Shown piece by piece: positions 1-9,190 of a stretch of 64,000 nt of DNA. Every line of letters starts with the position of its first letter. The first letter of the stretch is position 1. Location of the stretch: assembly GCA_916700875.1 (NCBI GenBank), contig CAKAKS010000068.1, positions 32,026,127 to 32,090,126 on the forward strand, given 5' to 3'. The stretch comes from Sebastes aleutianus (lineage: Eukaryota; Chordata; Actinopteri; Perciformes; Sebastidae). A program made the position numbers and the translations under genes. The notes beneath the pieces are model-generated. The model was not told the DNA's origin, did not search any database, and was given only the letters and a program-made list of their open reading frames with translations.

Positions 1-189
1 CAGTATGGCTCTTTAATGAAAGTTCAATTCAGCACTGTCTCGCTGTGGGATATCACCAGTAGACAGACACTCACACAAATTTAAGCGGGGACTTTCCTAA
101 TGCAGGAGTCTCTAACCGATGCGGCGCTGCATCGTTTTCAAAAGCCTCACACACAAAGCGCAGTTTCCAGGCTGCTGTATGTTTCATAC
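1..189 (-). other. Intron 2 (partial) of the minus-strand LRR gene
   Basis: This is the sequence downstream, on the minus strand, of the donor site at 189-188. I see no further leucine-rich-repeat exon before the window edge, so the rest of the gene lies to the left of the window. Confidence 0.6.
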
Positions 190-405
190 CTGCAGCCTCT
201 CCAGCCCACGACTGGGTATTTCCAGGATCTCGTTGTATGAGACGTACAGCTCCTCTGTGTCCTCTGGCAGCTCGGGGATCTGGTCCAGTCCTTTCGCCTG
301 ACATGCTACAGTGGTCAGGTTGTTGAGACATTGGCAGGTTGGCGGGCAGAGGTTGGACGCCCACGCCAAGAGGCTCAGGGAGGCCAAAGTTAAGGCTGCC
401 AGCAT
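190..405 (-). CDS. First coding exon of a secreted/membrane leucine-rich-repeat protein
   Basis: The exon gives 72 codons from the ATG at 405-403 to a phase-0 GT donor at 189-188. Residues 1 to about 16 (MLAALTLASLSLLAWA) look like a cleavable signal peptide. They are followed by an LRRNT cysteine cap of pattern Cx3CxCx8C (residues about 19-34) and the start of the first leucine-rich repeat (ELYVSYNEILEIP). An acceptor (TTTTCAG) ends at 418, so the exon begins at 417 with 12 bases of 5' UTR, and a non-coding exon must lie upstream. The cap resembles that of small leucine-rich proteoglycans and of chondroadherin-like proteins, but one exon is too little to name the gene. It is transcribed divergently from mark4. 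The extracellular location is inferred from the signal peptide and the cap. Confidence 0.75.
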
Positions 406-417
406 GGTCGGCTATGG

Positions 418-1277
418 CTGAAAACAAACATGAAGCATGAAACAGTACAATATTGTTCCATTCCAAAGTGTTTTATAAACCCCAAAAATTATTAACTTTA
501 GGTCATTGTATTTAATTGAAAATATGATTTCACATTTTACTGTTTGCTTTGGTTTTGGAGAACAAGATCTGACAGAGAATTAAGAAAAATAGGCATCACT
601 GAGTTAAAACTATTCTCCATAATATTTGGACCAATATTTATTCTGAATAGATTTTATTTGTTCATTCTGCATGTTGTATTCCTTGAACCATCATAATTTG
701 CTGATTTATGAAGGCTTCAATTTAGTAAGATAAATTAACTTAATATTCCTGAAAGAAATGCAAACATTTTTAAAATACATTGATTGATAATAATTCGTTT
801 TTTTAAGAGTTTTTTTTTTACAATACTATATTTATTGTTTTTTTGTTCATTTTGAAACAGCAGAACAAACATTCACAAACGTCCCCAATAATAACATTCT
901 CAGTACAAAGAAACTTAACAAACCTAATATTAATATAAAATAAGCCAGTAAAGATACAGGAAAAACACATTATATACAAAAAATAGATAAATAAATAAAA
1001 AGAATATACACAAGTAAAAAGAATATATATATTTAAAAGAATAAAATAAAATAAAATCTATTTATATAAACATATATATACTGTATACATATATTTCTTT
1101 TGCAACACTTTTGAAGACATTGGTTATTTACGGGTAAACAGTATTAATTATAAATTAAATAGCTTCAAGATTTATGTTTTTGGGTGTGGTTAAAACTGTT
1201 CAATCGTCAATTCAGTAAATAATTTTTAAGTGTTACTCTCGTTATAACATTGTAATTTCATTTAAATCAAAACTTAC
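418..1277 (-). other. Intron 1 of the LRR gene, AT-rich
   Basis: About 860 bases lie between a consensus donor (GTAAGTT read on the minus strand, 1277-1271) and the acceptor at 420-418. It is AT-rich with A-tracts and TA runs (about 960-1090). No coding signal is visible. Confidence 0.5.
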
Positions 1278-1381
1278 CACTGATGAGAACGCAGTGCTTC
1301 AAGTTTCAAGTTCTTTTGCTAAAAAGCTGACTTTGCAGACTGTCTTTATACTTGACTGTGCAGGATGCCGTGTTTTATATG
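1278..1381 (-). promoter_or_regulatory. Probable TATA promoter and 5' UTR exon of the LRR gene
   Basis: Read on the minus strand, CATATAAAAC occupies 1381-1372 and a second TATA-like GTATAAAGA lies near 1351-1343. A strong donor, CAGTG|GTAAGTTT, follows with the junction at 1278/1277. A transcription start about 30 bases below either TATA box would give a non-coding first exon of roughly 40-70 bases. This fits the acceptor seen directly before the coding exon. The promoter role is inferred; cDNA would settle it. Confidence 0.45.
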
Positions 1382-1479
1382 TTGCAGAGGAAGTTATGAA
1401 AAGACCAAACCAATGTGGTAGCCCGACTGCACGACACAGTTTCTTCTATCTTGCATAAAGACGGAGACAGAAAACTCCC

Positions 1480-2500
1480 CACTGCACCCTGACAAACCAC
1501 ATCAGTGAATCCATCAACGGATGAAGAGAAATCAAGACCTAAGGAACAGGCTCATAATAATACAGCAGCCCGTTGTTTAAAAAATAGTCTGATAATGCAG
1601 ATACACACACACTTACCCATACACTGAATAGGTAATCTTATAGATATCTTGGAACCGTGGTGGACTCAGGACTCAGGACTAAGGGGTGAAAAATAAAAAA
1701 AGGCACCAGCTGCATCCACTGCATCGCACCTTCTCAATTTTAATGTGCACTCTAGAGGGTGCATCACGTTTTCTCTACTGGAAGGGCACCTTAGGGTGTA
1801 TTTTATCATGATTTCTCCATTTAAAAGTGTCAGTAGGCAGTATATTTTTGGCATCATTGGGCAAAAATTCCATAATAACCTTTCAGCATATTGTAATTCA
1901 AGTGTTCTGAGAGATAACTAGACTTCTGCTCCTCCTCATGGCTCTGTTTTCAGGCTTCAGGAAATCTAGCCCGTGATGGGAAGACTTTGACCAATCACAG
2001 GTCATTTCATTGAGAGAGAGCGTTCCTATTGGCTGTACTCTGGTCATGTGACCGGTACTTGGCGTTCCTTCACCAGATTTTACAATGGCAGCGGCGTCAC
2101 AAACTTTCTCATTTTACAGCTAAACCGTGCACTACAAGATGATTCTGAAAACATCTGAGGAGAGAAATAGGCATTAACGTAACATAGTATTGATTCATAT
2201 TTGATCAGCGCTGCCTAGTTTGACCGTTTGGTCGGAGTTCGCGAGTGATTTACAGCCAGCTCTCATAGACGGCAGATGGACAGCAGACCTCAGATCAGCT
2301 CTTACTGCTTGTTTTCCTCCGGTCTGTGAAATCTGTAAGGACAGGTTTTTTTTCAGGTTACCTGTTTCATGTACTACTGTCACGATATAGCGACCGTTTT
2401 ATAAAAATTACTTTTTTTTGATCATATTTGCTCCAACCTCGCCTACTTCAGCTTTAAGGGCACCCTAGAGGGCACTGCATCATGTTTCCTCCACTTTAAG
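1480..2500. repeat. Dispersed repeat material between the two genes
   Basis: Related segments (CACTCTAGAGGGTGCATCA near 1748, and CACCCTAGAGGGCACTGCATCA near 2461) flank a block at about 1900-2450. The block contains CCAATCACAGG and an origin-neutral GC-rich tract. This looks like one repeat interrupted by another. No terminal duplication could be fixed, and no protein-coding signal was found. Confidence 0.35.
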
Positions 2501-2610
2501 TAAACAAATATGTGTGTTGGTTGTGTGTTGATGTCCTCTGGGTCAGCTTGAGCCACTGGCTGGATCAATCCCTGCTGACGTACTCAGATCACCACAAATC
2601 ACTAGCTGTT

Positions 2611-2612
<2 letters not shown>

Positions 2613-2670
<58 letters not shown>
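2613..2670. repeat. (AC)29 microsatellite followed by a telomere-like motif
   Basis: An uninterrupted AC dinucleotide tract runs directly into AACCCTAACCCTC (2671-2683), two copies of the vertebrate telomeric hexamer. ORFs through it encode only poly-His/Thr and are not genes. Confidence 0.95.
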
Positions 2671-2672
<2 letters not shown>

Positions 2673-3685
2673 CCCTAACCCTCAAATGTAGGAAGCAACA
2701 GAAACATCACCCATCCCCTCTCTTCCTTTTCCATAGCCCATTAGTTGTATTGACGATTCCACATCCAGTGTTTTTTTCCCCCTCTAATTGGTTTACACAC
2801 AGCTGACCGGACAGTGATGCTAATGATGCCGGTGTACTCTGTAACACAGTGTTCAGAACAAGCTCTAAAATCCATGGAAATATGGACCGCTGCTCCGGTT
2901 GTTCTTTCCAGCATCGATCCTCTCGCCGTTTCAGCAGCAGCAGCATTCAAACCTCTCTCTTTCTCTGCCTCTGCTCTCCGAGGGATGACAGTGAATCTGC
3001 TCGTCTGTCGCTCACCTACTAGTTCCACTATCAGTCTCTCAGTCTGAGGGGGGTCCAGGTCACTGAAGGTCTCAGTCATAACAAGGAAGTAGGGGTAACG
3101 TGGGAAGGATGAGGCCCTGGGTTCGCTCCAACAGGTCCAGATCAGTCCAGGTAAGACTTCTAATTTGTGCATGAATCCATGTACTCAAGGATGTGAACAT
3201 ACCTGTGCTTTTAAGCATGCTGATGAGTTATAGGGCTCTTCTCTCTCCACCTGTTAGGCCTATGAGAAGTGAGAGGACAGGTGAGCCAGCTGAGGATTAG
3301 ACTGTGCTCTGCAGAGTGTTTGGTTTGATGGTTTTGGTTTCCTTGGTTTCATGAATCACGCCTTGACTCTGAGATTCAAAACTTTACTGGCCATTTCTGC
3401 ATGTATATAGAATTTAACTTTTTAGAATAATCAAAATAAAATAAAAGTTCTGGTCTGTAGTGTAATCCAAAGCTACCACTCTGAGAGAGAAAAACATCTT
3501 TTAAGTTAGTAATGGATCAATATGATACACATGATACATCATTCACATTTTACTGTCCAGAATTTATAAACTGAAATATACATATTCATAAAATCTGAAG
3601 TGATAGTAATAACTGAGCTTCTGAGCTTTGGGGCAATAAAATAATATTCTAAATAAGGTGTTAAAGAAGACATGTTAAGTTTATG

Positions 3686-4232
3686 TTAAAGGTGCAGTGT
3701 GTAGGATTTGGTGGCATGGTGTGGTTGCAGATTGCAACCCACTGAGTACCCCTCCGCTCACTCCTCCCATTTCCAAGACTGCAGAAACGTGAGCCGCCGA
3801 GTGCAAAACCGTGGTAATGCCGTTCGCCACGCTCAGAGGCCATCCTTACCATAATAACACTACTTAAGGAACAACGGAAGTCAGACGGCGTCTGGCGGTA
3901 CCACAGTTTTGCACTCTGCGGTTCACGTTATCACAGTTTCACAAGCGTGTCAAGAACTACGGTGGCCTTCATTGTAACGTAAAAACGTGAAAGTCTCTCT
4001 CTAGAGCCAGAGTTTGGTTTGTCCGTTCTGGGCTACTGTAGAAACATGGCGGAGCAACATGGCGGCGGACTCCGTGAAGAGGACCCGCTCCCTCTGTAGA
4101 TATGAAGGACTCATTCTAAGCTAATGAAAACACAAATATTCTGAGTTTCAGGTGATTATACGCTAATGAAAACATAGTTATGAATATTATATTCCATTTC
4201 TGCTAATTGATCCCCCAAAATGTTACACACTC
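3686..4232. mobile_element. TTAA-bounded non-autonomous element, right end decayed
   Basis: It begins with TTAA at 3686 followed by AGGTGCAGTGTGTAGGATTT. It ends near 4232 with AAAATGTTACACACT, which is the degenerate inverted form of the left end without a recognisable TTAA. The interior includes GC-rich segments such as ATGGCGGAGCAACATGGCGG. This start matches a MITE type I recall as very common in fish genomes. The piggyBac-like assignment rests only on the TTAA boundary. Confidence 0.6.
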
Positions 4233-4235
4233 ATC

Positions 4236-5040
4236 ACTGTTCAGCTTCTAGAGATCTCGTGTTTTGCTCAAGGACACTTCACTTGCTCAAGGATACACCA
4301 CGGATATGTGGAGTTGATCCCTCATATTCCAGGCTGATGACAGTTTCATTAACTGCTAAGTCACCTTACCATACAGGGTTGCTGTTTTAATAGTGCTGCA
4401 AATCAATCTCTTTTTCTGTCATTGCTGTTTTCAATATATGCGACTCTCAACTTTGAAATGTCAAACTGCTATCAGGAGCTACAACATGGGATATACTGTA
4501 AACCACTGTGTTGTGCCGTTGATGCCTCCAGCTGTGCTAATCAGGCCTGCTGTTTGATTACTCTTGTAAGTTGTGAATAAGAGTTGGTTGAATTGTCTTT
4601 AATGTGCTGAGATTTCCTGGTAGGAGGTCTACACAAACTTCTGGTGACATAATGTCTCTCTCACACACATGAACACACACTACTGCATGTCTGTGTGAAT
4701 GGAGTGATTGTGTCTTTAAGAACATGGGGAGAAGGGTGGCTGAGGGATGTTGTGTTTGATGCTGTTGGACATATTGTGATTTTTTTTTGTTTTTTTAAAC
4801 CAAAAACAGAAACATAAAACACATCTATTTGAGAGCTGTACTGGTCTGGGTGCACATATCAACATATATCATGAACATCTTGAATCTCCATTCAAATTGA
4901 TAATTTGATGAGAAAAAGAAAAGCACCAAAGGGGAAAATAAAGTGTTGTGTTTAATGCAGGTTTTCAGGATTTTTAAGATTTTAATTGTAATATGAAGCT
5001 CTTCTGAAAATAATTAAAAAAAAGTATAAACATGTGGTGA
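4236..5040. other. Intergenic, no gene seen
   Basis: A short segment near 4258-4320 (TTGCTCAAGGACACTTCAC) resembles the tail region of a dispersed fish retroelement, related to the fragment near 40450-40570. The remainder shows no coding or clear repeat structure. Confidence 0.4.
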
Positions 5041-5375
5041 TGCATTTGAATCAGAATCAGGTTTATTGCAAAGTAGGTTTTCACATACAAGGAATTTAAC
5101 TCTGTATTTTGATGCATAACAATACACATAGTAAGAGAAATAAAAAAGTAAGAGAAAAGAAAAAGAGAAAACAAGTGTGGCGAAAGTCAAGAACCACATA
5201 TATAAAATAAAAAAGTGTATAATCAAAATAAAAAATATAAAAATATGCAAGATATATTCGTTTGTAAATCCAGGGAAGAGAGGATTATAATAACAATACT
5301 AGAAAAATAAGAAGAATGATAGAAGACAGAAGAATGTTAAACTGACATATTTTTTCTCTCTTGAAATGATATTAG

Positions 5376-5390
5376 CCACCAGGTGGCGAT
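5376..5390 (+). promoter_or_regulatory. CTCF-like motif, array copy 1
   Basis: CCACCAGGTGGCGAT matches the vertebrate CTCF core consensus (CCASYAGRKGGCRSY, recalled) at all positions but one. It is the first of five same-strand copies in the duplicated tract. Binding is not shown by sequence alone. Confidence 0.45.
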
Positions 5391-5720
5391 AATGATATAT
5401 TAGGAGAAAGAAATATTAGTTGAGTTGTTTTCCAGGAGCATAATAATAAAGATATTAAGAGAAAATATAAAAGAAATTACAAAAACAAGTACTGCAAAAG
5501 TCAAGAATCATACATAGAAAAAAATACAATAAAAAATGATATGTAAATATGCAAAATAAGTAAATAAATAATAAGTTGAGTTGTTTTCCAGGACCATAAT
5601 AAAAATAGTAAGAAAAAAAACAAGTACCGCAAAAGTCAAGAATCCAACTTATGAAATTGAAAAGTTTACAGTAAAAAATAAATAAATAAATATGTTTTTA
5701 AATATGTGTGTGTGTGTGTG

Positions 5721-5725
5721 TAATA

Positions 5726-5790
<65 letters not shown>
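5721..5790. repeat. (TAA)n microsatellite
   Basis: About 70 bases of TAA/AAT repeats follow a short GT tract. Shorter relatives occur near 6560-6595, 7175-7207 and 7799-7840 in the other array units. Confidence 0.9.
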
Positions 5791-5792
<2 letters not shown>

Positions 5793-5832
5793 AAATTAAA
5801 ACTGACATATTTTTTCTCCTTAAATAACTTAG

Positions 5833-5847
5833 CCACCAGGGGGTGAT
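5833..5847 (+). promoter_or_regulatory. CTCF-like motif, array copy 2 (weakest)
   Basis: CCACCAGGGGGTGAT carries a C-to-T change inside the GGC core relative to the other copies. It is the copy least likely to be bound. Confidence 0.3.
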
Positions 5848-6638
5848 AATAATATATTAGGAGAAAGAGATTGGTGTTCAGTTGTTTTCCAGGAGGTTAA
5901 AATCAGGTGGTTTTGTCATGAATTTAAGTTATAACAGACGCCCTTTATTACTGTTTATATTTATGTAAAAACTGTCGAAAAAAAGTCTTCCTTCAGTTAT
6001 AAAATTGTGACTTTAACTCACAAACAAGAGTCAGTAACGATTTCTGAAACTCTGAAAACTGATTTAATGAGGAGTACTTGAAGGTAAGTAAATAAGTAAA
6101 TAAGTTGAGTTGTTTTTTAGGAGCATAATAGAAATAGTAAGAAAAAAACAAGTACTGCAAAAGTCAAGAATCATACATAGAAAATTGAAAAAATGTACAG
6201 TAAAAAATTATATATAAATATGCAAAATAAGTAAATAAATAAGTTGAGTTGTTATCCAGGAGCATTACAAGAACAAGTACTGCAAAAGTCAAGAATCATA
6301 CATAGAAAATAGAAAAAAAATTACAATCAAAAATGATATATAAATATGCAAATTAAGTAAATAAATAAATAATAAGTTGAGTTGTTTACCAGGAGCATAA
6401 TAGAAATAGTAAGAAAAAAAGAAGTACCGCAAAAGTCAAGAATCCAACTTATGAAATAGAAAAGTTAACAGTAAAAAATAAATAAATAAATAAATAGCTA
6501 TGTAACTAAGTAACTAACTAACTAAATAAATAAATACATCTGTTTTTAAATCGGGGTGTGTAATAATAATAATAGTAATAATAATAATAATAATGATAAT
6601 TAAAACTGACAATATTTTTTTCTCTTCAAATAACTTAG

Positions 6639-6653
6639 CCACCAGGGGGCGAT
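6639..6653 (+). promoter_or_regulatory. CTCF-like motif, array copy 3
   Basis: CCACCAGGGGGCGAT is a near-exact match to the CTCF core, in the same orientation and with the same flanks (TTAG on the left, AATGATATATTAGG on the right) as copies 4 and 5. Confidence 0.5.
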
Positions 6654-7250
6654 AATGATATATTAGGAGAAAGATATTGGTGTTCAAGTTGGTTTTCTTC
6701 AGATGATTTTGTCATGAAATGTAAGTTATAACAGACGCCCTTTATCACTGTTTAAAAAGTAAGTAAGTAAGTCAAAAGTAAGTCAAAATTGTGACTTTAA
6801 CTCACAAGCAAACGTTAGTTACGATTTCTAAAAACTCTGGAAACTGATTTAATGAGGAGAACTTGAAGGTAAGTAAATAAGTAAATAAGTTGAGTTTTTT
6901 TTGCAAAAGTCAAGAATCATACATAGAAAATAGAAAAAAATGACAATAAAAAATGATATAAAAATATGCAAAATAAGTAAATAAATAAATAATAAGTTGA
7001 ATTGTTTTCCAGGAGCATAATAAAAATAGTAAGAAAAAACTACCGCAAAAGTCAAGAGTCCAACTTATGAAATAGAAAAGTTTACAGTAAAAAATAAATA
7101 AATAGCTATGTAACTAAGTAACTCACTAACTAACTAACTAAATAAATAAATCTGTTTTTAAATCGGGGTTTGTAATAATAATAATAATAGTAATAATAAT
7201 AATAATGATAATTAAAACTGACAATATTTTTTTCACTTCAAATAACTTAG

Positions 7251-7265
7251 CCACCAGGGGGCGAT
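7251..7265 (+). promoter_or_regulatory. CTCF-like motif, array copy 4
   Basis: It has the same 15-mer as copy 3 and sits in a unit almost identical to it, so the two arose by recent duplication. Confidence 0.5.
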
Positions 7266-7718
7266 AATGATATATTAGGAGAAAGATATTGGTGTTCAAG
7301 TTGGTTTTCTTCAGATGATTTTGTCATGAAATGTAAGTTATAACAGACGCCCTTTATCACTGTTTAAAAAGTAAGTAAGTAAGTCAAAAGTAAGTCAAAA
7401 TTGTGACTTTAACTCACAAGCAAACGTTAGTTACGATTTCCGAAACTCTGGAAATTGATTAAATGAGGAGTACTTGAAGGTAAGTAAATAAGTTGAGTTT
7501 TTTTTGCAAAAGTCAAGAATCATACATAGAAAATAGAAAAAAATTACAATAAAAATGTATATAAAAATATGCAAAAAAAAATATGCAAAATAAGTAAATA
7601 AATAAATAATAAGTTGAGTTGTTTTCCAGGAGCATAAAAAAAATTGTAAGAAAAAAAAAACAAGTACCGCAAAAGTCAATAATCCAATTTATGAAATAGA
7701 AAAATTTACAGTAAAAAA

Positions 7719-7750
<32 letters not shown>

Positions 7751-7895
7751 GAGATACCTAACTAACTAAATTAATCTGTTTTTGAATTGGGGGGTGTAAT
7801 AATAATAATAATAATGATAATAATAATAATAATAATAATAAAAAAATGACAATATTTCAATAAAAAATATTATTTTTTCTCTTCAAATAACTTAG

Positions 7896-7910
7896 CCACC
7901 AGGGGGCGAT
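7896..7910 (+). promoter_or_regulatory. CTCF-like motif, array copy 5
   Basis: It has the same 15-mer and is the copy nearest to mark4, about 1.1 kb upstream of the mark4 start codon. Confidence 0.5.
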
Positions 7911-8119
7911 AATGATATATTAGGAGAAAGATATTGGTGTTCAGTTGTTTTCCAGGAGGTTAAATTTAGTTGATTTTGTCATGAAATTAAGATGTAATTA
8001 TTATTTTTATACTTATTATGTAAAACTGTCTTCCTTCAGATACAATTGTGACTTTAACTCACAAACAAGTGTCAGTTACGATTTCTGAAGCTCTGGAAAC
8101 TGATTTAATGAGGAGTCCT

Positions 8120-9032
8120 TGAAGGTATCATGAGAGAGAGAGGCCACCGACGCAGCAGCAGCAGCTCTACCTCTCTCTCTCTCTCTCTCTCTGCCTCTCT
8201 CTCTCTCTCTCTTCTCACCGCTGCTGACGTCCTCTCCTCCTCTCCTCCCTCTTTCTCTTGTCACTGTGCTGTTTTGTCGGGAGGTCGGAGGAAAGGGGGG
8301 GTTCCCGTTTTCTTTCTTTTTCGTCGCAGAATTACCGGAGAGAACATAATATCTCCGTGTATCCGCCGCTGCTGCTGCTGCTGCTCATCTTCATCCCCAT
8401 CTTCATCTTCATCCGGGCGACCAAAAGCAGCCGTTGGAACCCAAACCGCCCGACTGAGAGGCGTTAAAGGGCGGAGAGGAAAACCCGGAGACTGAGAGGA
8501 GGAGGCTGAGCACATCCGATCCGCTGCTTTCTTTCTTCCAATTCAACCGCAATTCTTCTCCGGTTGTCTTGTAATGTGCTCTCAGACGGTTCCCGGTTGT
8601 GTTTCCGTGACTATTCCTCCGTGGGAGCCGTCGTTTTGACGCTTAAAACAGCCTGTTTTTCTCCTCTCAGCTCGGTGGTCTAACGGCTGGTTATTAAAAC
8701 GCTTTCTAACGGTTAACCGTTGGTGACCACCGGGATTGTTTAATATAACAAACCGCCGAAATGGTACGATAGAGTCCAGGAAAGTGAGAAGCTAACTGAC
8801 TGTCGGTGGTTCTGCTCAGTCTGGTTCTGTGTTGGTACCAACAACACCAGACAGACATGAGCTGGATGCATCTTTACACATCAGTTTAACTGTCTTGTGC
8901 TGCCTTCAGGGACTGTGACAATGAGGATTGTATGTGTTTTTTTTTAAACTCAATCTGAACACAAACCTTTATTTATTATTATAAATATTATTATTATTAT
9001 TATTAATAATAATAATCTCCTGGACGACGAAG
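8120..9032 (+). promoter_or_regulatory. mark4: CpG-dense promoter and 5' UTR region of mark4
   Basis: In contrast to the AT-rich array before it, 8140-8780 is rich in CpG (CACCGACGC, GTCGGGAGGTCGG, CCGGGCGACC, AACCGCCGAAATGG) and lacks an evident TATA box. This is typical of a vertebrate CpG-island promoter. A CT microsatellite (8171-8212) lies inside. The likely 5' UTR contains short upstream ORFs: ATG at 8761 (3 codons), one near 8858 and one near 8921. An ATT/AAT simple repeat lies just before the mark4 start codon. The exact transcription start cannot be read from sequence. Confidence 0.6.
8171..8212. repeat. (CT)n microsatellite in the mark4 promoter region
   Basis: Two CT runs are separated by GC. 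The tract is a pure polypyrimidine strand in the CpG-rich region. Confidence 0.9.
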
Positions 9033-9080
9033 ATGTCTTTACGCACAGCACTGCCTGGGAATGAGAGGAACCCAGATCAT
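9033..9080 (+). CDS. mark4: mark4 coding exon 1 (start codon)
   Basis: Sixteen codons, MSLRTALPGNERNPDH, are followed by a GTAAGT donor in phase 0. The peptide aligns with the MARK4 N-terminus (MSSRTVLAPGNDRN, recalled), which fixes this ATG as the start even though it is 20.6 kb from the next exon. Short upstream ORFs precede it. Confidence 0.85.
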
Positions 9081-9154
9081 GTAAGTATAGATCATTTTTA
9101 AAAATAGTTTTTTTATATATCACCTTCAGGAACAGATAGGTCTTTGTGAAGAAA

Positions 9155-9190
<36 letters not shown>

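Larger units (their letters stand above)
5045..8055. repeat. Locally duplicated AT-rich array, five units
   Basis: The phrases AGTTGAGTTGTTTTCCAGG, GCAAAAGTCAAGAATC and TTAGCCACCAGGGGGCGATA recur through the tract. The last of these occurs at 5376, 5833, 6639, 7251 and 7896, giving spacings of 457, 806, 612 and 645 bases. The units at about 6600-6840 and 7210-7450 are nearly identical over more than 200 bases. The tract starts with a retroelement-like segment (CAGAATCAGGTTTATTGCAAAG, near 5051). It contains ATT/TAA, ACTA and AAAT simple repeats. ORFs across it are low-complexity and not genes. Confidence 0.85.

Noticed and set aside
2741..3172. A 143-codon minus-strand ORF beginning MHKLEVLPGLIW
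   Set aside because: It has no recognisable domain, no good start context and no splice partners, and an overlapping ORF of similar length lies on the other strand. It was left out as a gene. A protein search of the ORF against fish proteomes would settle it.
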